Positions 25,921 to 33,528 of a DNA stretch of 64,000 bases are shown one piece after another. The stretch is from Rhodococcus yunnanensis NBRC 103083. GTDB taxonomy: Bacteria; Actinomycetota; Actinomycetes; Mycobacteriales; Mycobacteriaceae. Position 1 is the first letter of the stretch. Each line of letters begins with the position of its first letter. The notes below the pieces were generated by a model that saw only the letters and a list, made by a program, of their open reading frames with translations, did no database searches and was not told the origin of the DNA. The position numbers and the translations under genes were made by a program. The DNA lies in contig NZ_BCXH01000003.1 in assembly GCF_001895005.1 (NCBI RefSeq), forward strand, positions 62,001-126,000. The letters are read 5' to 3'.

Positions 25921-26583
25921 CTACCTGCTCGGAGTGCCTTCTCGGCTCGGAAGCGCGAAGCCGAGGACCACCAGAAACAGCGACATCCCGGTCACCTGAA
26001 TGCGTTGGGCGATGCCGAGCCCGTAGGAGCCGGGCAGGTTGTCCGCGATCATCAACCATGCCGTCGCCACGGACGTGATCACCAACACCACCGTTCCGGC
26101 CGTCCGAACCAACGGCAGTATCCCGTACCGGAAAGCCGCAACGGTGAAGGCGATCATCGCGGTGAACACAGCGAATACTGCGATCGTGCTGGTGAGCGCA
26201 TGAATGTGGTGGAGTTGCGGAAACAGGCCACTCGGCTCGACCGGGCAGCTCGGATCGTTCTCGGCCACACACTCGATCGGCAGCTGCGAGTCCGCGATCG
26301 TCGCGGCGCCGAATATCCCGATCGCGATCCAGCCGACGGTCGTCAACGGGCGCCTGGCCAACACCCACAACCCGATCCCCGACGCCGCGATCAGAAGCAG
26401 TCCGGTGATCAGATCCGCGGTGCTGAAGAGGTGCTCGTACGGCTGATCGGCGGCATCGAGCTCGCTCAGAAACGAATGCGCCGGATCCAAACCGGTGTCG
26501 AGAAAGAACTCCGCCACCCACGCCGAGTACAGAACCCCTGCTACCACCAGTAACACCGTCAACACGGTGACCTTCCGTCGCAT
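25921..26583 (-). CDS. DUF998-family membrane protein
   Basis: 220 residues from the ATG at 26583; an adjacent GTG adds one residue. Six predicted membrane helices, with the DUF998 features DTGLDPAHSFLSELDA after helix 1, an extracytoplasmic loop with two cysteines (PIECVAENDPSCPVE), and HHIHALTSTIAVFAVF. Function unknown. Its upstream region is the 31-bp tandem array, so its promoter must lie in or beyond the repeats. Confidence 0.75.
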   Translation of the reverse strand: MRRKVTVLTVLLVVAGVLYSAWVAEFFLDTGLDPAHSFLSELDAADQPYEHLFSTADLITGLLLIAASGIGLWVLARRPLTTVGWIAIGIFGAATIADSQLPIECVAENDPSCPVEPSGLFPQLHHIHALTSTIAVFAVFTAMIAFTVAAFRYGILPLVRTAGTVVLVITSVATAWLMIADNLPGSYGLGIAQRIQVTGMSLFLVVLGFALPSREGTPSR

Positions 26584-26650
26584 CACCTGAGCAACTGTAA
26601 CGATCCTCGCCTGCGGGGTTCTCCCAGTCCCCGTGGGTGAGCGCGGGGGT

Positions 26651-27050
26651 GTGACCGAATGTCACCCTCGCTCACTCCGGGGTGACCGAATGTGACATTC
26701 GCTCACCCCGGGGTGACCGAATGTCGCCCTCGCTCACTGCAGGGTGACTGAATGTCGCCCTCGCTCACTGCAGGGTGACTGAATGTCGCCCTCGCGCACT
26801 GCAGGGTGACTGAATGTCGCCCTCGCTCACTGCAGGGTGACTGAATGTCACCCTCGCGCACTCCGGGGTGACCGAATGTCGCCCTCGCTCACTCTGAGTG
26901 ACTGAATGTCGCCCTCGCTCACGCCAGGGTGACCGGATGTGACATTCGCTCGCGCCGGGTGGACGAAGGAGGCCCTCGCTCACTCTGAGTGACCGGATGT
27001 GACATTCGCTCACGCCAAGGTGACCAAATGTGACATTCGCTCACCCCAGG
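26651..27050. repeat. 31-bp tandem array, 13 units, growing from the vsr 3' end
   Basis: Units of 30-31 bp begin GTGAC(C/T)GAATGT at 26651, 26682, 26713, 26744, 26775, 26806, 26837, 26868, 26898, 26929, 26959, 26989 and 27020. The middle varies between GTCGCCC, GTCACCC and GTGACATTC; some units contain the palindrome GAATGTGACATTC. Unit 11 is degenerate. The last unit overlaps the final codons and the TGA of vsr. The period has no unique spacer, so it is not CRISPR. It fills the 457-bp gap between DUF998 and vsr. Confidence 0.95.
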
Positions 27051-27463
27051 ACCCGGACCACCAGCTCGGCGGCGGCCACGGGATCCTCGTGTTCCCAGAT
27101 GCGGAGGACGGTCCACCCCTCGGCGGCTAGGAGCCGGTCGGTGTCGCGGTCACGGGCGACGTTGGCGGCCAATTTGTCCGCCCACCACTGGGCGTTGTTG
27201 CGGGGCTTGGTGGCGTGGATGGGGCAGCTGTGCCAGAAGCACCCGTCGACGTAGACGGCGACCCGGCGGCGAGGGAACACGACATCTGCCCGACGCCTCA
27301 TGCCCTTCAGCGGTGCGCGGTCGACGAAATACCGCAATCCGCGGCGGTGGAGTTCGCGTCGCAGCGCGATCTCGGGTTTGGTGTCACGCCGACGCTGCTT
27401 GCTCAGCCGCGCCGACGTTGCGGCGTCGGTCAGCGGACGGTTCACACCATCGACAGTAGCCAC
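27041..27463 (-). CDS. vsr: Very-short-patch mismatch repair endonuclease Vsr
   Basis: 140 residues from GTG at 27463. Vsr nicks 5' of the T in T:G mismatches made by deamination of 5-methylcytosine. Visible: RDTKPEIALRRELHRRGLRY, catalytic D60 in RRADVVFPRRR, the zinc/active-site block VYVDGCFWHSCPIHATKPRN, then WWADKLAANVARDRDTDRL and the WTVLRIWEHE end. It follows the methyltransferase and endonuclease genes by 63 bases on the same strand, the expected partner for a C5-cytosine methylase. The last codons lie in the tandem array. Confidence 0.95.
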   Translation of the reverse strand: MATVDGVNRPLTDAATSARLSKQRRRDTKPEIALRRELHRRGLRYFVDRAPLKGMRRRADVVFPRRRVAVYVDGCFWHSCPIHATKPRNNAQWWADKLAANVARDRDTDRLLAAEGWTVLRIWEHEDPVAAAELVVRVLG

Positions 27464-27484
27464 CGCTTGGATGTCACACCGAAG

Positions 27485-27519
27485 CTATCTGATCGTATGA
27501 ATGCACCATTCAAGCGATG
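27485..27519. repeat. Half copy of a palindromic element (full copy at 45.2 kb)
   Basis: This 35-bp stretch aligns with the right half of the 53-bp palindrome at 45228-45280; the shared 3' part is ACCATTCAAGCGATG and the upstream part TCTGA..ATGAATG. It contains TGAATG-CAC-CATTCA. It sits between vsr and the endonuclease gene, just after the latter's stop codon. Confidence 0.6.
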
Positions 27520-27526
27520 AGAACCG

Positions 27527-28354
27527 CTACCCGTCCTCACTGTCCTCCGGCTCGGACCAGGTGGGAGCAAATTTGTTCCGTCGCTCGACCTCTCCGTGGA
27601 CGACGCCGACAAAGTCGTCGAACGAGAGTGTCTGCGATTCGGTCGGGCGGCCATTACGAGGGGGCGACTCGTCGACGTCGAAGAAGCGTACTTCGCCGTC
27701 CGGGTCGTACAAGCCGATGAAGACCTTCTCGAACAGGTCGTAGCGGGTGTCCTCGGCGCCGAGGTCGACCCACATCTTGCTCGGCCCGCCGACGACGGCC
27801 CGTTTCCCGCGGCCCGATCGCTTGGACAGCGTCGTCACGTGATGGGCGAACGAGGACTTGCCGATGTCGCTTGCCTTCGAGGCGTCGCCGTCGTCGCACG
27901 TAGAGAACGGCTCGAACATGACGGCGATGAGCACGCTGTAGGGCTGACGTTGGTGCAGCACCATCGCTTCGCCGCGGAGTTCGTGGTCGTTGCGCACGAT
28001 GTTCTTGGTCCAGCGGCCGTACTTGCCCGTCCTCGGGCTGAAGTCTCGGAAGCTGTAGGTCTTGATGGAGACGCACAGGATCAGCCCGAGCGTCGGATCG
28101 AGGGCTTTGACGTCGAGGCGCTTGCGGCCCTTCGCGACGTCGACCTGCGCTTCCTGCCCGACGCCCATCGCGTCGGGCGTGATGTTCGGGTAGTGCGGCC
28201 GTAGTGCGTCGGCGACGGTCTGCGCGAGGTGGTTGGACAGGCGCTGGGCGTAGTTCTTCTTGTCGCTGCGATCGGCGTCCGGTGCAGGCTTGTCACCCGC
28301 AAGGGTCAGTGGCCGCGCCAGAGCGGGCGGGTCGGGGAACAGGTGCTCGCTCAT
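27527..28354 (-). CDS. Putative type II restriction endonuclease of the adjacent C5-methyltransferase
   Basis: 275 residues; the ATG overlaps the methyltransferase stop (ATGA). Not recognised by a named family, but position and a nuclease-like core support the call: after an N-terminal helical part, RKRLDVKALDPTLGLILC then VSIKTYSF looks like a PD-(D/E)xK core with D81, a beta strand and K98, with serine where the acidic residue is usual; E68 in GQEAQVD may replace it. The C-terminal half FIGLYDPDGEVRFFDVDE is acidic. Recognition site unknown. Could also be a nickase or a decayed enzyme. Confidence 0.65.
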   Translation of the reverse strand: MSEHLFPDPPALARPLTLAGDKPAPDADRSDKKNYAQRLSNHLAQTVADALRPHYPNITPDAMGVGQEAQVDVAKGRKRLDVKALDPTLGLILCVSIKTYSFRDFSPRTGKYGRWTKNIVRNDHELRGEAMVLHQRQPYSVLIAVMFEPFSTCDDGDASKASDIGKSSFAHHVTTLSKRSGRGKRAVVGGPSKMWVDLGAEDTRYDLFEKVFIGLYDPDGEVRFFDVDESPPRNGRPTESQTLSFDDFVGVVHGEVERRNKFAPTWSEPEDSEDG

Positions 28355-29514
28355 GCGGCACGCGGATGGGGATGGCCGCCCATCCGGTCGAGGTGGGATT
28401 CGACGTCGTCGAGGAAGCCGGGAAGGAAACGCAGGTTGCCCATTCGGGCGCGTTTGAGGAATCCGGCGGTTGCCCGGGCCGACAGCAGCTGCGAATCGTC
28501 GAGGAAATCGCTGAGGTTCTCGTAGGGCTCGTGCACCGGCCACGTCGAGCGCTGGACACGGTAGGCCGCGCCGCCGCGCCCCCACGCCGCGGTCGGCCAG
28601 GCCTGACCGGCGAGGATCGGGGTGTCCTCGGAGTCGTCGTGCACGTGTGGCCGTTCGATCTGCGACGCGACCCATGACGCCATGCGGACACTGACGGCGT
28701 TGCCGACGAGCTTCCACCGGTGGCCTGCGCGCACTCCAGGCAGTGTCAGCGCGGGTGCGGTCCAATCGGGATCGAACCCCTGCAACCGCTCGGCGCCGAC
28801 GATGCCGGGCGTGACGATCTCACCGGAGGGCAGCCGAACCGCGGGTGGGCTCGCGATGCCGAGAGACGAGCCGCCCTTGAGCGTCGGAACGGCGTTGACC
28901 GCCCATCCCAGTCCCCGTGTGCCCTCGGTCCAGTAGAAGCCGCACGGTTGCTCGCCGGGATCTCCGTCGGGCACGGGCCCTTCGTCCTGAGTGAACAGCA
29001 CCTCGCGCGGATCCTCGGTGCGAGAGGCCAGCATGATGACGCGCTGGCGACGCTGCGGCAGCCCGAACGAGCGAGCATCGACGACGCGGTATGCCCACAT
29101 GTATCCCAGATCCGACAAGGCATCGGTGATGTGACGCATCGCCGCGCCCCGACCGAGCTGAAGCATGAAGGGCACGTTCTCGATGAGCAGCCAGCGTGGT
29201 CCGTTGCGTCGCTTGACGAGCCGAAACACCTCGTCGACGAGGCCGGATCGGGCACCGGTGATGCCCGCCGTGCGACCTGCCTGCGACAGGTCCTGACACG
29301 GGAAGCCTGCTGCGACGAGCTCGGTGCCCGACGGAAGCGCGCGCAACTTGGTGACGTCGGTGTGCAACGGCACGTCCGGAAAATGTGCACCGAGCACCGC
29401 ACCCGCACCCGGGTCGATCTCGCACAGCAACTCCGTCGACCAGCCTTGCTCCGAGAGCCCCAATTCGAGCCCGCCGATCCCGGCGAACAGCCCGACCATC
29501 GATCGCGAACTCAC
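28351..29514 (-). CDS. DNA (cytosine-5) methyltransferase
   Basis: 387 residues from GTG at 29514, after AAGGG; an ATG five codons later is an alternative. All core motifs are present: I VGLFAGIGGLELGL, IV GFPCQDLSQAG with catalytic C73, VI IENVP (111-115), VIII LPQRRQRVIM, and X KLVGNAVSVRMASWVA. The target-recognition region between VIII and IX is about 90 residues with PVPDGDPGEQ and GFYWTEGTRGLG. About 100 residues follow motif X, longer than usual. Methylates cytosine C5 in an unknown target. First gene of the methyltransferase-endonuclease-vsr operon. Confidence 0.95.
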   Translation of the reverse strand: MSSRSMVGLFAGIGGLELGLSEQGWSTELLCEIDPGAGAVLGAHFPDVPLHTDVTKLRALPSGTELVAAGFPCQDLSQAGRTAGITGARSGLVDEVFRLVKRRNGPRWLLIENVPFMLQLGRGAAMRHITDALSDLGYMWAYRVVDARSFGLPQRRQRVIMLASRTEDPREVLFTQDEGPVPDGDPGEQPCGFYWTEGTRGLGWAVNAVPTLKGGSSLGIASPPAVRLPSGEIVTPGIVGAERLQGFDPDWTAPALTLPGVRAGHRWKLVGNAVSVRMASWVASQIERPHVHDDSEDTPILAGQAWPTAAWGRGGAAYRVQRSTWPVHEPYENLSDFLDDSQLLSARATAGFLKRARMGNLRFLPGFLDDVESHLDRMGGHPHPRAA

Positions 29515-29627
29515 GGGCACCCTTCTGTCGAGAACGAACCAAGAACCGAAAACTTCAGAGGGAACGTTACTCGAGAACTCCGACAGGTTCCTCCCACCAC
29601 ACCGCACGCCGCTGTAGTGCCCTCTTG

Positions 29628-29647
29628 ACCTCGAGGTATGTCGAGGT
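29628..29647. promoter_or_regulatory. Inverted repeat in the divergent region between the methyltransferase and ABC exporter genes
   Basis: ACCTCGA-ggtatg-TCGAGGT is a perfect 7-6-7 inverted repeat in the 222-bp gap, overlapping a TTGACC that could serve as a -35 toward the ABC genes. Restriction-modification systems often use such sites for control, but no controller gene is visible. Confidence 0.4.
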
Positions 29648-29736
29648 TTCAGGATGGAATTCGTCCGGCGGAAAATGGGTTGGTTCAGGGGCTGTCGGAG
29701 TGAAACCATCACTGGACGGCAAGAAGGAGAAAAGAA

Positions 29737-31533
29737 GTGTCGACGGGTGTGCTCGAATCGCAGGCGACAACGGTGGATCCGGCATCCCCGCAGAGGATCG
29801 AGCGCAGTTCGCTTGCCCGGTTCCTGCCGTTCGTGGCGCCGTACCGTTGGTACTTCATCGCCTCGATCGTCGTGTCGTTGATCGCAACGATGACCGGTCT
29901 CGTGATTCCGCTTGTCATTCAAGGCGTCATCGACGGCCCCATCACCGACGGCGATGTGGCAGGCGTCTGGTGGCCTGCCGCACTGGTTCTGCTGCTCGGC
30001 ACGATCGACGCGGCGGGCATCTGGGTTCGCCGCTACCTGGTGTCGGCGCCCTCGAGCCAGTTCGAGATCACGGCCCGCGCACACGTGTTCCAGAAGTTGC
30101 AGCGGTTGTCCGTCTCGGCGCACGAGGGATGGGACTCGGGGCAGCTGCTGTCGCGGGCCATCGCCGACCTGTCGTCGCTACGGAGGTTCGTCGCGTTCGT
30201 CGGCCCGTTCATCATCATCAACACCGTCACTCTGGTTGTGGGCCTTGGAGTTCTGTTCGTCCAGTCGTGGCAACTCGGGCTGATCATGGCGGTGACGGCG
30301 ATACCGCTGGTCATCGTCTGCACCCGATTCGAAGGGCTCTATCGCGTCGTCGCGCGTGATGCCCAGGATCAGGCGGGCGATGTCACGACCACCGTGGAGG
30401 AGTCGATTCAAGGCATCCGCGTACTGAAGGCTTTCGGCCGCAGTGCGCACCTGGGCAGGCGGTTCGTCCGCGAGGCCGCGCGGCTTCGCGGCACCGAACT
30501 CGCCAAGGTGCGCTACCTCGCGATCCTGTGGGCACTCATCGTGGGAATCCCGCCCATCGGTATCGGTTCGATGCTCGCGTTCGGAACCTATTCGATCGTG
30601 CAGGGGACCATGACGACGGGCATGCTCGTCGCGGCCATGGCCATCGTGGCGTTCCTGCTGTGGCCGATCGAGTCGTTCGGATTCCTTCTGGCCGAGCTCA
30701 ACAATGCGCGCACCGCGGCGGATCGTTACTGGGAGATCATGGACACCGCCGAGACGATCCGCGAACCCGTTGCACCCGTGCCGCTTCCGAAGAACGTACG
30801 CGGGGTACTCGAATTCCGCGGCGTCGGATTCTCGTTCCCGGACACCGATGCGTCGTCGGCACTGTTGACCGGCGTCGACTTCCGGATCGAACCAGGGGAG
30901 ACGGTCGCTCTCGTCGGTGTCACGGGTAGCGGTAAGACGGCGCTGACCAATTTGGTCCCGCGGCTGTTCGACGTCACGGAAGGCTCGGTGACGATCGACG
31001 GTATCGACGTCAGAACTCTGTCGCTGCTCGATCTGAGATCGATTGTCTCCGTTGCCTTCGAGGATCCGGTGCTGTTCTCGGCCAGTGTGCGCGAGAACAT
31101 TTCGCTCGGCAGGCCCGACGCGTCCGAGGCCGATGTCGAGGAAGCCCTGGCGATCGCACACGCCCGGGAGTTCGTCGACACGCTCCCGTGGGGCCTCGAC
31201 ACCCGGATCGGGGAGCAGGGTATGAGCCTGTCGGGTGGGCAGCGTCAGCGGCTCGCGCTGGCACGCGCGGTCCTCGGCAAGCCGAGGATTCTGGTGCTCG
31301 ACGACCCGCTGTCGGCGCTGGACGTCGGCACCGAAGCTCTGGTGCAAGAAGATCTACGACGCGTACTGACGCGGTCGACGACGTTGCTCGTCGCGCATCG
31401 ACCGTCGACGGCCGCGCTCGCGGATCGAGTGCTTCGTCTCGAGAACGGAAGAATTGTGGAACAGGGGACGCACGAACGACTGCTGGCGACCTCGGCCGAG
31501 TACCGCCACGTGATGGGATCGATCGATGGCTGA
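29737..31533 (+). CDS. ABC exporter half-transporter with degenerate nucleotide site
   Basis: 598 residues: six-helix membrane domain (about 30-330) fused to an ATPase domain (350-598). Walker A GVTGSGKT at 394-401, signature LSGGQ at 498-502, Walker B ILVLDD with D523 where the catalytic glutamate normally stands, and E442 in the Q-loop position (AFEDPVLFS) instead of glutamine; H554 is present. Such changes mark the degenerate half of heterodimeric exporters. Starts at GTG after GGAGAAAAG and overlaps the next gene by eight bases. Substrate unknown; multidrug or lipid export is usual. Confidence 0.92.
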   Translation: MSTGVLESQATTVDPASPQRIERSSLARFLPFVAPYRWYFIASIVVSLIATMTGLVIPLVIQGVIDGPITDGDVAGVWWPAALVLLLGTIDAAGIWVRRYLVSAPSSQFEITARAHVFQKLQRLSVSAHEGWDSGQLLSRAIADLSSLRRFVAFVGPFIIINTVTLVVGLGVLFVQSWQLGLIMAVTAIPLVIVCTRFEGLYRVVARDAQDQAGDVTTTVEESIQGIRVLKAFGRSAHLGRRFVREAARLRGTELAKVRYLAILWALIVGIPPIGIGSMLAFGTYSIVQGTMTTGMLVAAMAIVAFLLWPIESFGFLLAELNNARTAADRYWEIMDTAETIREPVAPVPLPKNVRGVLEFRGVGFSFPDTDASSALLTGVDFRIEPGETVALVGVTGSGKTALTNLVPRLFDVTEGSVTIDGIDVRTLSLLDLRSIVSVAFEDPVLFSASVRENISLGRPDASEADVEEALAIAHAREFVDTLPWGLDTRIGEQGMSLSGGQRQRLALARAVLGKPRILVLDDPLSALDVGTEALVQEDLRRVLTRSTTLLVAHRPSTAALADRVLRLENGRIVEQGTHERLLATSAEYRHVMGSIDG

Positions 31534-33352
31534 CAACAGCACCGAGCAGAAGAACTGGCGCGGTGTCGGCAACGAGGATTCCGACATCGACTCCGCAGGC
31601 AACCTGATCCTGGCCGGTCGATCGAGGCGTCTGTTGATGTCGCTGGTGCGGCCGTACAAGAAGCAGGCGCTACTGGCGCTCGCGATCATCGTCCTCGACA
31701 ACATCGCGTTCGTGGCCGGACCGTTGTTCATCGCGTACGCGCTCGACGACGGAATATCGGCGGCGACCAACGGTGATTGGGGTCCGCTGGCGTGGACTGT
31801 GCTGGGCTACATCGGGTTCGGTGTTCTCGGGGCGATCACCACTTATACGTTCCTGATCGTTTCGGGCAGGTTGAGCCAGGATATTCTGTTCGACCTACGC
31901 AGGCGTGTGTTCACGCACGCGCAGCAGTTGAGCTTGTCGTTCCACGAGAAGTACACCTCCGGACGGCTGATATCCCGGCTCACCAGCGACGTCGAGTCGT
32001 TGCAGACATTGCTCGAAAGCGCATTGAACGACGCGTTGTCGGCTGTGCTGTCGATCGTGACGATCGCCGTGATCCTGGTGTACCTCGATGTGCCGCTCGC
32101 GTTGATCGTTCTGGCGGGATTCGTCCCCCTTGTCCTGGTCACACGGTGGTCGCAGAGGGCGCAACGAACCGGGTACCGACGCACGCGGGTGGCCATCGCG
32201 AAGGTCGTCGTCCACTTCGTGGAATCGATGGGCGGAATTCGGGCGGTCCAGGTCTTCCGTCGTGAGAAGAGAAACGATGCGATCCTCGAACTGGAGGACA
32301 CCGAGTACCGCGATGCGACCACTGCGGCGCTGCGCGGCATGGCGAGCTACACCGGCATCGTTCGGTGGATCGGCAATGTCACGCTGGTGATCATCGTCGT
32401 GTTCGGAAGCTACCGGGTGATCAACGGCCACATGGACATCGGTGTTCTGGCGGCGTACGTGCTGTACCTGCGCCGGTTCTACGGACCGCTCGACGAACTG
32501 GCGATGGTGTTCAACGCCTACCAGTCGGCGGCTGCCGCGCTCGAGAAGATTTCGGGTGTGCTCGAGGAGGACCCGTCGGTCGAAGCGCCGGAGCATCCGG
32601 TCGCGCTGGCAACGGCGCGTGGCGTCGTCGATTTCGACGCCGTGCATTTCGCGTACAACGCCGACCGCGTGGTACTGCCCGAGTTCTCGCTGCACATTCC
32701 GGCGGGTCAGATCGTCGCGATGGTCGGCGCTACGGGTGCCGGGAAGTCCACGCTGGCAAAGCTTCTCGCGCGGTTCTACGATCCGACCGAGGGCAGTGTC
32801 AGTCTCGACGGCGTCGACTTGCGCAAAATAGGCGACGAGAACATGCGCGAGCACATCGTGATGGTGACACAGGAGTCGTTCCTGTTCTCGGGATCGATCG
32901 CGGACAACATCCGCCTCGGCCGTCCTGCGGCGACCGATGACGAGGTCGCCGCGGCAGCAGAAGCCGTCGGACTGACGGAGTTCATCGCGACGCTGCCGGA
33001 CGGCATCGACACCGATGTGCGCAAGCGCGGTGGACGGCTGAGTTCGGGGCAGCGGCAACTCGTCGCGTTCGCCAGGGTGTTCCTGGCAGCGCCTGCGGTG
33101 ATCGTGCTCGACGAGGCCACGTCCAGTCTCGACATCCCGAGTGAGCGGCTGGTGCAGCGTGCGCTGGAGACGATCCTGCGAGGCAGGACCGCGCTGATCA
33201 TCGCGCACCGACTCTCGACGGTCGGGATCGCGGACCGTGTCCTGGTGATGGAGAACGGATCGATCGTGGAGGACGGCACACCGGCCGATCTCATCGCCGG
33301 ACACGGCCAGTTCGCGGACCTGCACGAGGCGTGGGAAGACAGCCTCGTATAG
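31526..33352 (+). CDS. ABC exporter half-transporter, canonical partner
   Basis: 608 residues: membrane domain to about residue 345, then an ATPase domain with Walker A GATGAGKS, Q-loop MVTQESFLFSG, signature LSSGQ, Walker B VIVLDEATSSLD with the catalytic glutamate, and IIAHRLST with the switch histidine. Together with the preceding gene it should form a heterodimer with one fully active site. The 30-residue polar N-terminal extension is not needed for the fold. Ends 176 bp before an MMPL gene. Confidence 0.93.
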   Translation: MADNSTEQKNWRGVGNEDSDIDSAGNLILAGRSRRLLMSLVRPYKKQALLALAIIVLDNIAFVAGPLFIAYALDDGISAATNGDWGPLAWTVLGYIGFGVLGAITTYTFLIVSGRLSQDILFDLRRRVFTHAQQLSLSFHEKYTSGRLISRLTSDVESLQTLLESALNDALSAVLSIVTIAVILVYLDVPLALIVLAGFVPLVLVTRWSQRAQRTGYRRTRVAIAKVVVHFVESMGGIRAVQVFRREKRNDAILELEDTEYRDATTAALRGMASYTGIVRWIGNVTLVIIVVFGSYRVINGHMDIGVLAAYVLYLRRFYGPLDELAMVFNAYQSAAAALEKISGVLEEDPSVEAPEHPVALATARGVVDFDAVHFAYNADRVVLPEFSLHIPAGQIVAMVGATGAGKSTLAKLLARFYDPTEGSVSLDGVDLRKIGDENMREHIVMVTQESFLFSGSIADNIRLGRPAATDDEVAAAAEAVGLTEFIATLPDGIDTDVRKRGGRLSSGQRQLVAFARVFLAAPAVIVLDEATSSLDIPSERLVQRALETILRGRTALIIAHRLSTVGIADRVLVMENGSIVEDGTPADLIAGHGQFADLHEAWEDSLV

Positions 33353-33528
33353 CGGTGGCTCCCCCCGATTCTGCAGACACGACCGGCTGAGCCGCATTAC
33401 AGTGGTTTCCGTCGTATGCCACGTTTGTCGGTGCAGGCCAGGGTCTGCGCGCACGAGTCGGCGGCGGTAGTGGGCCGGGGGCCGCCGCGACGCGAGGAAC
33501 CGGCCGAGTTCTCCAGAAGCGGGGAATC

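Noticed and set aside
26651-27050. CRISPR-like array of about 31-bp periodicity
   Set aside because: The whole 31-bp period repeats, with no alternation of constant repeat and unique spacer, no leader and no cas genes. It is a simple tandem array.
26765-27116. Minus-strand open frames made of SVTQSERGRH-like repeats
   Set aside because: They are translations of the tandem array, with no ribosome site and no similarity to known proteins.
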